This document shows, piece by piece, positions 1 through 10,030 of a stretch of DNA of 64,000 bases. Source of the stretch: DATFNI01 sp963787205 (GTDB taxonomy: Bacteria; Bacteroidota; Rhodothermia; Balneolales; DATFMH01); contig CAWBCD010000028.1 in NCBI GenBank assembly GCA_963787205.1, positions 62,001-126,000 of the forward strand, read 5' to 3'. Within the stretch, counting starts at the first letter, position 1. Each line of letters starts with the position of its first letter. The notes beneath the pieces are model-generated. The model saw only the letters and a program-made list of their open reading frames with translations. It ran no database searches and was not told where the DNA came from. The translations under genes were made by a program, and so were the position numbers.

Positions 1-2
1 TA

Positions 3-1084
3 TTTAGTAGCATCTCTATTGTCCCAAGAGGACTATTAACAAAAAGATATAAATTTAAATCTTTAGCAATTGCCGAGTCGATCAGTACTACATTGTCGGG
101 AATTTTGGCCGTAGTTATGGCCATATTAGGTTATGGATACTGGAGTTTGGTTTTTAAGCAGATAGCCTTCGTTATATTATCATCAATTGGTTATTGGCTT
201 ACACTAAGATGGTGGCCCAAACTTTATTTCAATTAAGTGAGATCAAAAGTCATTTAAATTTCAGTATTAATGTTTTTTTCTTCGGCATATTAAATTTTTT
301 TTCAAGACGAAGCGATGTATTATTAATTGGTAAATTTTTGGGTGCAGAGCAGGTTGGACTTTATATGATGGCTTATGACTTTATCATGAAACCTTTAAGT
401 CAGATTATGTCAATTTTCTCCAAAACAATATTTCCGCTTTTTTCTGAATATCAAAAAGATTTGAAGAAAGTAAGACGTATGTATCTCCGTCTTACCCACA
501 TAATGTTAATTGTTATTGCTCCGATTTTAATATTAAGTGCTATTGTGGCACCATTAGCATTACCACTGATTTTAGGAGCAAAATGGATTCATGCTGTAAA
601 TATATTTCAGGTCGTTTGTGTAGGTGCCGTTTTTACGGTGCTTGGTTCTCCGGTTGGAAATATTTTCCTGGCTCAAGGCAGACCGGATCTTCAATGGAAA
701 TTTTCCTTGTTCTTCGCTACTCCTCTAATACTGGCTGGCCTGTCACTTGGATATTATTTTGGAAGATCTGCATTTGGGGTAGCTATAGGCTACAATATTG
801 CACTTGGTATTATCTTGATTCCCGGGTTTTTGCTTGCATTTTCAATTATCAATCTCAAATTACTAACATTCTACAATGGGATAAAAAATATTATTAACGC
901 CCTATTTATTATGCTGGTTACAGCAGTCCCATTTTATTTGCTGTTCTATGATAATAAGCCTTTGATACTGGTATTATTGACAGCTTTACTACCGATTGCT
1001 TCCTACTTTTTATTCTTATATAAATATGAGGTTGATGAAATCAGTTACTACAAAAAAGAGTTACTTCAATTGATAAAAAAATAA
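3..1084 (+). pseudogene. Wzx-type polysaccharide flippase (MOP superfamily), frameshifted and 5'-truncated by the window edge
   Basis: Lipid-linked oligosaccharide flippase of the inner membrane, WzxC-like. Reading from base 3 gives a typical flippase stretch (IVPRGLLTKRYKFKSLAIAE, then GYGYWSLVFKQ) up to RWWPKLYFN, where a TAA at 234-236 stops it. The family continuation (FQLSEIKSHLNFSINVFF, then SRRSDVLLIGKFLGAEQVGL) is found in the next frame, from about 227 to the stop at 1084. Restoring one T in the TTT run at 227-229 joins the two halves into an uninterrupted protein (LYFQLSE). A TTG at 194 could restart translation, but that product would lack the N-terminal helices. About a dozen hydrophobic segments remain after the shift. 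This is either a true frameshift or a single-base sequencing error in a homopolymer. It opens the polysaccharide cluster. Confidence 0.8.
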
Positions 1085-1139
1085 GAAGCGCTATAGTGTT
1101 AAGTAACTTTGAAAATTATCCTAAGCTGATGGAATCGTA

Positions 1140-2390
1140 ATGAGCATTAATCTTCGAAAATATATCGAAACAATGCTCATGGTAATAGTAACAATTGCTT
1201 TCCTGGAGTTTTATGTAGCAACATATATATGGAATGGACTTTACCATATATCATCCCTGACGTATCTTTTTCTTGGTATTTCCATTACAGTTGGATTGTT
1301 GATTGATATAAGAAGGGATAAAAAAATTGCGTTATATTACTTACTAATAATTGTATGTCTTTTATCTGCGATAATTAATAAATCCACCTTAGCAGCCTAT
1401 ATCTATTACCTGAAATATTACATATTCCCTATTTCATTCGCAATTCTTGCCAAAAAGACAGGTAGTGCAAAGCTGTTAAAATTAATTGTATTTCTATACT
1501 TGTTAAATGTTGTTCTTAATATTGGATGGTTGCTAAAAATAAATCCATTACCTGATCATTATATTAACAATTGGGCAGATTTTGCAATTGGTACTATTGG
1601 CTCGACATATTTCGCTTTTCTCTCTATTATATTTATGGTTTTCTATATTATTAATCCCAAGATTATACCGTTGCTGGTCTCCTCTTTTGGGTTGATAATT
1701 ACTAATTCACTAACCTTGTGGGGACTGTCTGTCCCGGTATTCTTTATTTCAAGTGGAATAAAGTTAAAAAGAATCGTTTCTCTCTTACTTATTGTTTTGT
1801 CTGCCGGATTACTGTTTATTGTTTTATTTCCTAAAATTTATTCTAATACTATTCATAGAATCGGAGTATTTTCTGATGTACATTTTGTAAAAGAAGATTT
1901 ATACACAGATATGTTTATGGATTATCAAAATCATCCTATGAAGATAGTCTTTGGTTTTGGTCCGGGACAAAAATCAAGTATGGCTTCGGAAGCCGTTAGT
2001 TCTATGTATTATAAAAATCACATAGAACCTATTAAGTATAAATATGATATACCGGGTGGTTCAGTGATGAACAAATATTATTCCGGTGTGGCATCGATTT
2101 TTTGGGAGATAGGACTGCTTGGCTCCGTTATTTATGTCTATCTGATATTCCTGATATTATTTGAAAACAAATTATCCGATAAAGATGTCAGAATGAACCT
2201 GTCTTTTGTTCTACTACTGTTTCTCTGGATGGGAGTATCTGATTTTTTTAGAAATGATTATCTCGGGATAATAACTTTTGTATTAATTGGTATCCTCGGA
2301 AATGGACTATTACCTCAATTCAAGGCACTGAAGATTAATTGGATCTATAATGGCACTAAACATCGGAATAGTTACCACTTGGTTAGATAG
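1140..2390 (+). CDS. O-antigen polymerase/ligase-like membrane protein (Wzy/WaaL type)
   Basis: A 416-residue, very hydrophobic protein with about ten predicted membrane segments. It has a long periplasmic stretch around residues 235-330 (FSDVHFVKEDLYTDMFMDY to KYYSGVASIFWEIGLLG), the usual architecture of Wzy polymerases and WaaL ligases. The motif GFGPGQKSS followed by a late SGVASIFWEIGLLG segment resembles the C-terminal part of O-antigen ligase-like proteins, but sequence conservation in this group is too low to tell polymerase from ligase. It lies between the flippase and the glycosyltransferases, as expected of a Wzx/Wzy-dependent pathway. Its last 41 bases overlap the next gene in another frame, indicating translational coupling. 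The start at 1140 lies 55 bp after the flippase stop and lacks a clear ribosome-binding site. Confidence 0.7.
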   Translation: MSINLRKYIETMLMVIVTIAFLEFYVATYIWNGLYHISSLTYLFLGISITVGLLIDIRRDKKIALYYLLIIVCLLSAIINKSTLAAYIYYLKYYIFPISFAILAKKTGSAKLLKLIVFLYLLNVVLNIGWLLKINPLPDHYINNWADFAIGTIGSTYFAFLSIIFMVFYIINPKIIPLLVSSFGLIITNSLTLWGLSVPVFFISSGIKLKRIVSLLLIVLSAGLLFIVLFPKIYSNTIHRIGVFSDVHFVKEDLYTDMFMDYQNHPMKIVFGFGPGQKSSMASEAVSSMYYKNHIEPIKYKYDIPGGSVMNKYYSGVASIFWEIGLLGSVIYVYLIFLILFENKLSDKDVRMNLSFVLLLFLWMGVSDFFRNDYLGIITFVLIGILGNGLLPQFKALKINWIYNGTKHRNSYHLVR

Positions 2391-3561
2391 AGGAGCTGCG
2401 TACGTTTCAAGAGCCTATAAAGAAACGTTGGAGAGGGGAGGGCATAACGTATTCATTTATGCCAGGGGAGGAGAATATTACGCCAAAGGCGATGATAAGT
2501 GGGATTTACCGAATGTTACATGGAGTCCAAAGTTAAATAAGACAAAACTTCCCCTTCATCATTATTATAAATGGTTGAAAAGGAATCATATAGATTTAGT
2601 TATCTTTAATGAACAAAGGGATTTTAAAGCAGTTGATTTTACAAAAAAAATGGGTATAACAACTGCTGCATACGTGGATTACTATACAAAAGAAACATAT
2701 CGGGATTTCGCCAAATATGATCTGTTATTTTGCAATACGAAAAGGCATTATTCTGTCTTTAAAAACTTTGAAGGAGCACATTATTTCCCCTGGGGCGTAG
2801 ATCTGTCTTTGTTTCAATATAATCCGAATCATGATGATAAAGTTATATTCTTTCACAATGCCGGAATGAACACCTCGAAAAATAAAGACAGAAAAGGAAC
2901 TGATTTATTAATTGAAGCCTATTCAAAAATACCTTCCGGGATTAGTGAACTTGTTGTTCACAGTCAACTTTCTATTTCGAATTATCCGGATTTGCAGGAA
3001 TTAATGAAAGTCCGGTCAGATGTCACTTTTATTGAGCGAACGATACCCCCCCCGGGATTATATCATTTAGGTAATGTCTATGTATATCCGACACGATTAG
3101 AAGGTATAGGCTTGACAATTACAGAAGCTCTGTCGGTCGGATTACCTGTAATTGTTCCAAATGAGGCTCCCATGAATGAGTTTATTACACATGAGGAGAA
3201 CGGATTGTTGGTCAATGTTAAGGCAAGGATAAAACGTCAATATTACTGGGAATATATAGAAGCTGAGGTTGATGATTTAACCTATCAAATGAAAAGAATA
3301 ATTACGGATCAAAAACTGCGTGATAAGCTACAGAAAAATGCTCGAAAATCTGCAGAAAACTTATGGGATTGGAAGAACAACTTTGAACCACTTAACAATA
3401 TTGTCTCCAATTTGGATGAGAAAAATAATTTGAATAGAGATAATTTGTGGATGAGAATCTATTCGATTAATTCTCAAATTAGTGACAAATCATTATATTT
3501 ATTTGATAATTTTAAGAATAAAGTAAGGACATTTAAAAATAAAATATTATTAGAAGCGTAA
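2350..3561 (+). CDS. Glycosyltransferase, GT4 family (GT-B fold)
   Basis: A 403-residue cytoplasmic glycosyltransferase that should add one sugar to a lipid-linked repeat unit. The N-terminal Rossmann half starts with NIGIVTTWLDRGAAYVSRAY. The C-terminal donor-binding half carries HNAGMNTSKNKDRKGTDLLI around residue 175 and the GT4 signature PTRLEGIGLTITEALSVGLP near 250-270, with the E-x7-E pair (EGIGLTITE). The start at 2350 overlaps the preceding membrane protein by 41 bp and gives the correct N-terminal beta strand. The last 60 residues (from NIVSNLDEKNN) are a Lys/Asn-rich tail beyond the usual fold. Donor and acceptor cannot be predicted. Confidence 0.88.
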   Translation: MALNIGIVTTWLDRGAAYVSRAYKETLERGGHNVFIYARGGEYYAKGDDKWDLPNVTWSPKLNKTKLPLHHYYKWLKRNHIDLVIFNEQRDFKAVDFTKKMGITTAAYVDYYTKETYRDFAKYDLLFCNTKRHYSVFKNFEGAHYFPWGVDLSLFQYNPNHDDKVIFFHNAGMNTSKNKDRKGTDLLIEAYSKIPSGISELVVHSQLSISNYPDLQELMKVRSDVTFIERTIPPPGLYHLGNVYVYPTRLEGIGLTITEALSVGLPVIVPNEAPMNEFITHEENGLLVNVKARIKRQYYWEYIEAEVDDLTYQMKRIITDQKLRDKLQKNARKSAENLWDWKNNFEPLNNIVSNLDEKNNLNRDNLWMRIYSINSQISDKSLYLFDNFKNKVRTFKNKILLEA

Positions 3562-3575
3562 TTTTATAGGTTATT

Positions 3576-4712
3576 ATGAAGGTTTTATTTCTATCACAGG
3601 GTGTAACGATAAATGATCATCCCGGTTGGCATGATGCACTAATAAAGTTAAAGGCGGAAGGAGAAATATCTGATTTCCATAATATACCATATTTTGGCTA
3701 TGCGGGTAAATATGGATGGGAGTCATTTTATAATCATGTCGTTTCGCTTTGCAGGCAACAGAAGTTTGACGTGGTTTATTTCCATTATTTCCATAAAAAA
3801 GGTAAACCAAGCCCTGGACCATGCATCAATGCATTACGCAATTTAAAAGAAGCACCGGTTGTAATAACAAGTTGCGGTGATGGTTTCTCTGACAATTGGA
3901 TGACCCCGGATTACCCTGAGGATTTTAAAGAAGCCTCTCGTTTGTCAGATATAACATTTAGTACCCAAATGGGGAAAGCGGCATCAAAAATGATTAAATG
4001 GGGGGCTAAAAAAATTGTCTACATTCCGAACAGTGTATGTCAAGTGAGATTTCGGGCGAGAAAAGTCGATTTAGAAACCCATAAATTTGAATATGATATT
4101 GTTTTTGTAGGGAGTAATAATGGGAATAGTTTTTTTAAACCAACCTCAAAACAATGGTGGGGAGCTAAGCATAGGCAAAAGTTAGTAAAAAAGTTGCATA
4201 ACAAATTTGGAGGTCGTTTGGGACTTTTCGGTAATGGATGGCAATTTCCAGATGCAAAAGGACCCGTTGCTTTTAATCAACAGCAAGAAGCTTTCCGAAA
4301 AGGTAAGGTTGTAGTTGGTGGTAATCCTTATTCTTACTCCGACTACTACTCATCAAACAGGGTTTTTTTTGAGATATCTTCTGGAATACCGACTATCGAA
4401 TTATTAGTTCCCAGACTTAACATGGTATTGAGAGACAATGACCATTGTTATTTTGCCCGGGATTATGACGAAGTAATTGATCAATGTGAAAAGTTGTTAA
4501 GTTCGGATCCTCAAATGATTTATTCAAAGGCTGCAAGAGCTGCTAAATATATTGAAGAGAAGCATACGCAGTATCATCGTATGAAATTTAAAATTGATAC
4601 GGTAAAAAAATTTATGCGAAACGATAGACAATTAGATGTATCGTTTCCCTTTTTCCTGCCCGAAGTTGATGTGGAGTCAGAAAAAAAATATTCTATTCGG
4701 ACTGTTAATTGA
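3576..4712 (+). CDS. CgeB-like glycosyltransferase family protein
   Basis: A 378-residue protein resembling the YkvP/CgeB branch of GT-B glycosyltransferases. It begins with a Rossmann strand (MKVLFLSQGV). It has a central segment typical of CgeB proteins: a mid-protein ADP/UDP-sugar-binding start (EYDIVFVGSNNGN, near residue 175), LGLFGNGWQFPDAKGPVAF, and a late FEISSGIPTIELLVPRLNMV stretch where GT4 enzymes would have the E-x7-E region. The classical second Glu is not obvious, so the catalytic details may differ. It starts 14 bp after the previous stop and is probably in the same transcript. Assignment to a glycosyltransferase fold is good; the substrate is unknown. Confidence 0.72.
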   Translation: MKVLFLSQGVTINDHPGWHDALIKLKAEGEISDFHNIPYFGYAGKYGWESFYNHVVSLCRQQKFDVVYFHYFHKKGKPSPGPCINALRNLKEAPVVITSCGDGFSDNWMTPDYPEDFKEASRLSDITFSTQMGKAASKMIKWGAKKIVYIPNSVCQVRFRARKVDLETHKFEYDIVFVGSNNGNSFFKPTSKQWWGAKHRQKLVKKLHNKFGGRLGLFGNGWQFPDAKGPVAFNQQQEAFRKGKVVVGGNPYSYSDYYSSNRVFFEISSGIPTIELLVPRLNMVLRDNDHCYFARDYDEVIDQCEKLLSSDPQMIYSKAARAAKYIEEKHTQYHRMKFKIDTVKKFMRNDRQLDVSFPFFLPEVDVESEKKYSIRTVN

Positions 4713-4784
4713 TTAGATTTAAATCATATTAATAATGACAATAAACGTTAATACAAAAAAGTTAGGATCTAGTATTTAGATAGG

Positions 4785-5930
4785 ATGAAAATTGGAATTG
4801 CTGGCCCAATCACGACAAGTTCATTTAATGAATATCTTTTCGAAGATTATAACGAGTTACCTACTGGATTAGGAGGGACAAGTCTAAATAATTTAATTTT
4901 AGGATTATTAGCAAAGGGTAAACAAATATCGATTTACACTTTAGATCCCAAGGTTAGTAAACCAATTATTGCCAAAGGTAAAAACTTAACAATTTACTAT
5001 GGCAAATTTCGAAAAAATAACAGAATCAAATCTCTTGATTTCTGTTACAGAGAATGGAAGGATATTTTATCTTTTATTTTATCTGATGAACCCGATATAG
5101 TAAGTGCACATTGGGGATATGAATTTGCTGTTGCAGCTATAAAGAGTGGTATTCCACATATTATTACTTTGCGAGATTCACCTTTAAAAATTCTGAAAAT
5201 CAATAAAAATTTGTATAGATTTTCGAGGTTTATCTTAAATAAATGGGTTATGAGGCGCGGGCAAAATTTTATTGCAATATCACCTTATATAAAAGATGAA
5301 TATCGTAATAAATATGATATGGAAATTATACCAAATTCAACAAGTATTCCGAATAGCACAATAAAAAGAAAGCCCAATGATAAAGTATTTATAGTGAGTA
5401 TTTTATCCGATTGGAGTCGACTTAAAAATCCAAAACCTGCCGTTAGAGCATTCAATGAATATTACAAGCATAATAAAAATGTAGAATATCATTTATATGG
5501 TAAAGGTTGTTCGATAAATGGTATAGGATATAAGTGGGCAAAGAAAAATAATCTTCTGGATGGAATACATTTTAAAGGTTATCTTGATTATTCAAATTTG
5601 ATGAATGTTTTGAATAACTATCATTTGCTGATACACCCTTCGTTAGAGGAGTCATTTGGAAATACTTTGATTGAAGCTATGGCTAGGGGAATACCCGTTA
5701 TTGCTGGAAACAAGTCAGGTGCTGTGCCTTGGGTTCTAAACTATGGCGAAAATGGTATACTTATTGATATAACTTCAAGTAGTGAAATTTATATGTCCAT
5801 TAAATTTCTATTTGAAAATCAAAAGAGCTATGAATTGTACTCGGAAAAAGGTATTGAATACTGTAATAGTTTTTTTTCTCTCGAACGAATTGCTGACAAA
5901 TATCTTAAAGCATTTAGTAAAATTATTTGA
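4785..5930 (+). CDS. Glycosyltransferase, GT4 family
   Basis: A 381-residue GT-B glycosyltransferase. The N-terminal half has the loop LGGTSLNNLILGLLAKG (residues 29-45). The donor half contains VSILSDWSRLKNPKPAVRAF and the signature PSLEESFGNTLIEAMARGIP around residues 285-305, with both Glu residues of the E-x7-E motif, followed by GAVPWVLNYGENGILID. Base composition is strikingly AT-rich (many AAA, AAT, TTT codons) compared with genes after 10 kb, suggesting transfer from another genome. It is followed after only 3 bp by the next glycosyltransferase, so the two are co-transcribed. Confidence 0.9.
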   Translation: MKIGIAGPITTSSFNEYLFEDYNELPTGLGGTSLNNLILGLLAKGKQISIYTLDPKVSKPIIAKGKNLTIYYGKFRKNNRIKSLDFCYREWKDILSFILSDEPDIVSAHWGYEFAVAAIKSGIPHIITLRDSPLKILKINKNLYRFSRFILNKWVMRRGQNFIAISPYIKDEYRNKYDMEIIPNSTSIPNSTIKRKPNDKVFIVSILSDWSRLKNPKPAVRAFNEYYKHNKNVEYHLYGKGCSINGIGYKWAKKNNLLDGIHFKGYLDYSNLMNVLNNYHLLIHPSLEESFGNTLIEAMARGIPVIAGNKSGAVPWVLNYGENGILIDITSSSEIYMSIKFLFENQKSYELYSEKGIEYCNSFFSLERIADKYLKAFSKII

Positions 5931-5933
5931 CCA

Positions 5934-7043
5934 ATGAAAGTATTGCATATACTTAATGAATTAAGATACTCCGGTGCCGAAGTAATGCTGGAAATATCTA
6001 ATAAATATTTTTTGAGTGAGAATATCGATAATCATATTCTCAGTACTGGAAGTGAATTAGGTGATTATAGTATTAATTTAAAAGAATCGGGTTTTAATAT
6101 TCATCATATACCACTAAAAAAGAATTTTTCATTTTTTTTGAAATACTATAGATTTTTAAAGAATGAAAAATTTGATTTAATACATATTCATACAGAGAGG
6201 GCTAATTTTTGGTATTCTTTAGTAGCTTTTTTTTCTGGGAATCGAAAACAAATAAGAACGGTACATCATATTTTTTATTTTGATGGTTTTCTTAAAATGA
6301 TTAAAAAAATACAACGCCATATTATGAATAAATACCTAGGTGTTGTTAGTGTGTCTAATAGTATATCGGGAATGAAAAATGAATTAGAAAGGTATCATAT
6401 TAAAAATATTTTAATTTCTAATTGGTATGATGAAAATCAATTTCAACCTGTAGATTATAATCGCAAATTAGAAATACGGAAAAGTTACAAAATAGAAGAT
6501 AATCAATTTATTATTGTATCAGTTGGTGGAAATACATCCTATAAAAATTACCCTATTTTGATTGAATCACTAAATTATTTACCTGAAAAATTTAATTATA
6601 AATATATTCATATTGGCGATTTAGGGGAAAATGATGAATTACAATTACTTACTGAAAAATTATCACTTAAGAATAAGATAGAATTTAAAGGCAAACTTAA
6701 ATCAGTTATTGATTATCTACATTTAGCAGATGTTTTTTTAATGCCCTCATCAACAGAAGGTTTTGGCGTGGCTGCAGTTGAAGCAATGGCATCTGGTTGT
6801 CCTGTCATTTTATCTTATGTCCCAGCATTAAAGGACTTTAAATCGATTTGTGATAATATTATTTATACTGAAATTGATCCTATAGCAATTGCAAATAAAA
6901 TAAAATTATTAGGTAAAAAATCGCTAAATGACAGGCATAAAATAGGGATGAAATTAAGCAAATGTATATATGAAGAGTATGCTTCTTCTAAAGTCGTACC
7001 TAAATATATAGAATTATATAAAAATGTTATTTGTATTAATTGA
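5934..7043 (+). CDS. Glycosyltransferase, GT4 family
   Basis: A 369-residue GT-B enzyme starting with the canonical MKVLHILNELRYSGAEVMLE. This glycine-containing loop is typical of GT4 enzymes acting on lipid-linked or sugar acceptors. The C-terminal half has VGGNTSYKNYPILIESL and then MPSSTEGFGVAAVEAMASGC around residues 262-282 with both conserved Glu residues. It is extremely AT-rich, like its upstream neighbour, and probably arrived with it. The start ATG lies 3 bp after the upstream stop (TGACCAATG). Confidence 0.9.
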   Translation: MKVLHILNELRYSGAEVMLEISNKYFLSENIDNHILSTGSELGDYSINLKESGFNIHHIPLKKNFSFFLKYYRFLKNEKFDLIHIHTERANFWYSLVAFFSGNRKQIRTVHHIFYFDGFLKMIKKIQRHIMNKYLGVVSVSNSISGMKNELERYHIKNILISNWYDENQFQPVDYNRKLEIRKSYKIEDNQFIIVSVGGNTSYKNYPILIESLNYLPEKFNYKYIHIGDLGENDELQLLTEKLSLKNKIEFKGKLKSVIDYLHLADVFLMPSSTEGFGVAAVEAMASGCPVILSYVPALKDFKSICDNIIYTEIDPIAIANKIKLLGKKSLNDRHKIGMKLSKCIYEEYASSKVVPKYIELYKNVICIN

Positions 7044-7099
7044 GTTGCTATTTTATTGAACTGAAATAATATTGGTTTAATATGATATAAATCTATGAA

Positions 7100-7963
7100 A
7101 TGATTTGGATATGCATCCCCGTTCACAACAACGTAAAATTTACAGTTGAATGCATCAACTCTCTTCAGGAACAGTCGTATAGGGACTTTAAAATTGTAAT
7201 TTGTGATGACGGTAGTACTGATGGGACGTACGATATTTTAAAAAAGAATTATCCCGAGGTGATTCTCTTTAAAGGAGATGGTAATTTATGGTGGGGTGGG
7301 GGGATAAATAAATGTTTCTCTTACGTTTTAAAAAAAGGGAAAAGTCAGGATTTCATTTTAATGCTTAACAATGATCTGATCGTTGATCAAAATTACCTGA
7401 AAGCTTTAAAAGATCATGTAACATCAAATATGATGCTGGGATCAGTCGTTGTTGATATTAATAATCCTGAACAAATTGTGTATGCAGGTGAATTACTCGA
7501 TAAGTTGACGGCAAGATCTGTTCAGTTGCACCGAAAACTAAATCGGATTGAAGGAAAAACAATATGGGATGTCGATTTGCTTACCGGACGTGGGGTTATA
7601 TTTCCATTTGGATTGCTAAGAGACATAGGGCTGATCAGGGCGGATAAGATGCCTCAGTATAGTGGTGATTCGGAATTTTCAGCCAGGGCGGCTAAAAATG
7701 GCTACGAACTTAAAATACTGAGAAATGCTGTTGTATATTCCCATATCAAAAATACGGCTGACGGATCAATATATAAAAGAACGCCTTTTGGAAAATTTCT
7801 TACTTCCTTTTTTACCTTAAAATCGCCGAACTATTATAGGGCCAGGTACTATTTTGCTAAAACATACACTTATAAATGGTGGCTCCCTGTTTTCCTAATA
7901 TTAAATTTTTCACGGATATGGATGGGCTTCATAAAAAGACAAATTCAAAGAAATACGTTTTAG
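7100..7963 (+). CDS. Glycosyltransferase, GT2 family (GT-A fold)
   Basis: A 287-residue glycosyltransferase beginning with WICIPVHNNVKFTVECINSL, then VICDDGSTDGTYDIL, the UDP-binding DDGSTDGT motif of GT2. The metal-binding position is NNDLIV near residue 95 (an ND variant of DxD). LLTGRGVIFPFGLLRDIGLI and GDSEFSARAAKNGYELK fill the acceptor-side region. The WWGGGINKCF segment is like rhamnosyl- and galactofuranosyl-transferase relatives. A hydrophobic segment near the C terminus (WWLPVFLILNFSRIWMGFI) may anchor it to the membrane. Its 3' end overlaps the likely start of the next gene by 46 bp. Confidence 0.88.
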   Translation: MIWICIPVHNNVKFTVECINSLQEQSYRDFKIVICDDGSTDGTYDILKKNYPEVILFKGDGNLWWGGGINKCFSYVLKKGKSQDFILMLNNDLIVDQNYLKALKDHVTSNMMLGSVVVDINNPEQIVYAGELLDKLTARSVQLHRKLNRIEGKTIWDVDLLTGRGVIFPFGLLRDIGLIRADKMPQYSGDSEFSARAAKNGYELKILRNAVVYSHIKNTADGSIYKRTPFGKFLTSFFTLKSPNYYRARYYFAKTYTYKWWLPVFLILNFSRIWMGFIKRQIQRNTF

Positions 7964-9951
7964 GTTCTTTGGCAATAGTTGCGCTCTCCTTAATGTTCAA
8001 TAACCAAGCGAACGGCGTTCCAAATTGCTTTTATTCTTTTGGATCACTCAGTAAGAATCAATCCAATACGGATACGTTAATTATAAACTCAAAAAATATT
8101 GCAAATCTGAATGCACTATTGACCAACAATACAACGGTTATTTTTCCCGGGCACTCAAAGTATTACCTGGATAAAACGTTAGAAATCAGCGCAAAAAAGA
8201 ACATTACTATTCTTTTAGGGAATGGTGTTCAAATCGTCCCTGGCATAAACTTTAAAGATGCGCCTCTGATTAAAATATGGGGTGGGGCCAAGTATATAAA
8301 GATCGGGGGGGATGGCACAATCGATTTGGCTGCAAGCGCGCCGATAGCCATACAAATACAGGATTCATGCAAAGACGTTACTGTTAATGGAATTACTTTC
8401 AAAGGCCCAAATATCGTAGGTCCAAACTATGATATTATAAAGGTATTGGGCTATGATAGCATTACAAATTCCAAATTATACGTGAGTAATATCTCAATTA
8501 AGAACTGTAGATTTTATAATTCAACGGGTAATGCTATTTCATTCAGAAATGTAATGAATAGTAAAATACAGGGCAATGTAATCAAGAATATCTATGCTAC
8601 CAATAAAGGGAATACTTTGGTTTCTGGGTCAGGTATAGCTGAAATGTTTTCAAATGATATTGATATTGATGATAATGATATCTCAAACTGTGAATTACAT
8701 GGAATATATGCAGGTCTTGGATCCAATAATGAAATATCTGATAATTCAATCCGAAGTGTCAAAGGTGGAGGTATCCGTTTAGATACTGAGCGAAAATTTA
8801 TCATAAGAAGTAATAATATCTATAGTGCTGGTACCGGGGTGATTTGTGAAGTTAGTGAAAATGGCATCATCAGCAACAATGTAATTGATTCTACCAGCCA
8901 TTATGGCATCCATTTGCAGGCCCGTGAAAGCAAAAAGAAAATTGTAGATCTCGGCAGCTATGCTGATCTTCTCCATCCAAACGATGTTAAATTGAGTAGG
9001 GATAAAAATTATTCGAATGATCAGGATATCCTTGTTAATGTCTCGGGTACACCCAAAAATGATATCATCTTTTATTATAATTTTCCTTCTGAACAAGACT
9101 GGACTACGAAATCTAATGCCCAATCGGAAATAGAGTTTGGCTTCGAAGCTCTGGGTGCCTCAATTCCTTCTAATTCGCTGTGGCTTGTACTATCTGCATA
9201 CAAAGATCTGAAAAATCCCAGTACAGTGATTCCTTTTCCGTATATAAGAAAAGAGAAAAAATATGCTTTATTAAATTTTTCGAAAGACAATTGGTATACT
9301 GACTATTCCAAAGTCAGGAGTATTGGAATTATACGATCAAAAAGTTTGGGTAAATGTTCTTTTGTAATGAGTAGTATTTCGACGGACATACCTCATAATG
9401 ACGGGGTTATAATTTCAAATAATCAAATATTAAAAAGCGGATATTATGGCATCAGTTTTGATTCATTCAATGATCATGTTGTCTGCCATGACAATGTAAT
9501 ATTTGATAGCGGTTATTTTGCTCCCACATCGATAGGCGGTTATGGAATATGGATAACGAATGGAAATAAAGACCTTTTGATTCATGATAATTATATAAAA
9601 ACATCGTTTGCAGCCGGATACAGCAGAGATATGGCTGTCAGTACGGATAAGAATACCAAATCGAACAGCCGTTTGATGGTTTACAATAATTATTATAATG
9701 ACATATTAAATGAATCACATGTTGATGATAACATAAGTAATGGAATTAAGAAATTTTCGTACGGCAATACTAAAAGTGATACACTGATTATTAAAGGATT
9801 AAAAGCAACAGATCATATGATAGTTGGCTGGATGGACGGGCAAAATATGAATATCGGTTTATCATCTATAGTCATGAAAGATACTTTGATTGTTAAATCA
9901 AATCAGACAGTCAGAGGTAAACCAGTCTGGTGGTATAAATGGGTTCAATAA
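7918..9951 (+). CDS. Secreted right-handed parallel beta-helix repeat protein
   Basis: A 677-residue protein from the ATG at 7918. That start gives a signal peptide (MDGLHKKTNSKKYVLGSLAI then VALSLMFNNQANG); the longer frame from 7876 lacks one. It has an N-terminal strand set (NTTVIFPGHSKYYLDKTLEI) and then many Asn/Gly/Ile-rich rungs, e.g. GNAISFRNVMNSKIQGNVIK, ISNCELHGIYAGLGSNNEIS and RSNNIYSAGTGVICEV. These form a pectate-lyase-like beta helix around residues 90-330, with a second block near 490-580. About 130 residues between the blocks look like an inserted beta-sandwich. Within a polysaccharide cluster such proteins are often lyases, epimerases or hydrolases trimming the polymer, but no catalytic residues can be assigned by eye. 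It overlaps the preceding glycosyltransferase. Confidence 0.78.
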   Translation: MDGLHKKTNSKKYVLGSLAIVALSLMFNNQANGVPNCFYSFGSLSKNQSNTDTLIINSKNIANLNALLTNNTTVIFPGHSKYYLDKTLEISAKKNITILLGNGVQIVPGINFKDAPLIKIWGGAKYIKIGGDGTIDLAASAPIAIQIQDSCKDVTVNGITFKGPNIVGPNYDIIKVLGYDSITNSKLYVSNISIKNCRFYNSTGNAISFRNVMNSKIQGNVIKNIYATNKGNTLVSGSGIAEMFSNDIDIDDNDISNCELHGIYAGLGSNNEISDNSIRSVKGGGIRLDTERKFIIRSNNIYSAGTGVICEVSENGIISNNVIDSTSHYGIHLQARESKKKIVDLGSYADLLHPNDVKLSRDKNYSNDQDILVNVSGTPKNDIIFYYNFPSEQDWTTKSNAQSEIEFGFEALGASIPSNSLWLVLSAYKDLKNPSTVIPFPYIRKEKKYALLNFSKDNWYTDYSKVRSIGIIRSKSLGKCSFVMSSISTDIPHNDGVIISNNQILKSGYYGISFDSFNDHVVCHDNVIFDSGYFAPTSIGGYGIWITNGNKDLLIHDNYIKTSFAAGYSRDMAVSTDKNTKSNSRLMVYNNYYNDILNESHVDDNISNGIKKFSYGNTKSDTLIIKGLKATDHMIVGWMDGQNMNIGLSSIVMKDTLIVKSNQTVRGKPVWWYKWVQ

Positions 9952-10030
9952 ATAAAAGATCTATTTATTTTTATATGTTCTAAAAACTTATATTTGTGCC
10001 GTTCTTTGTATTCGAAGGCTATGTAAGGCC

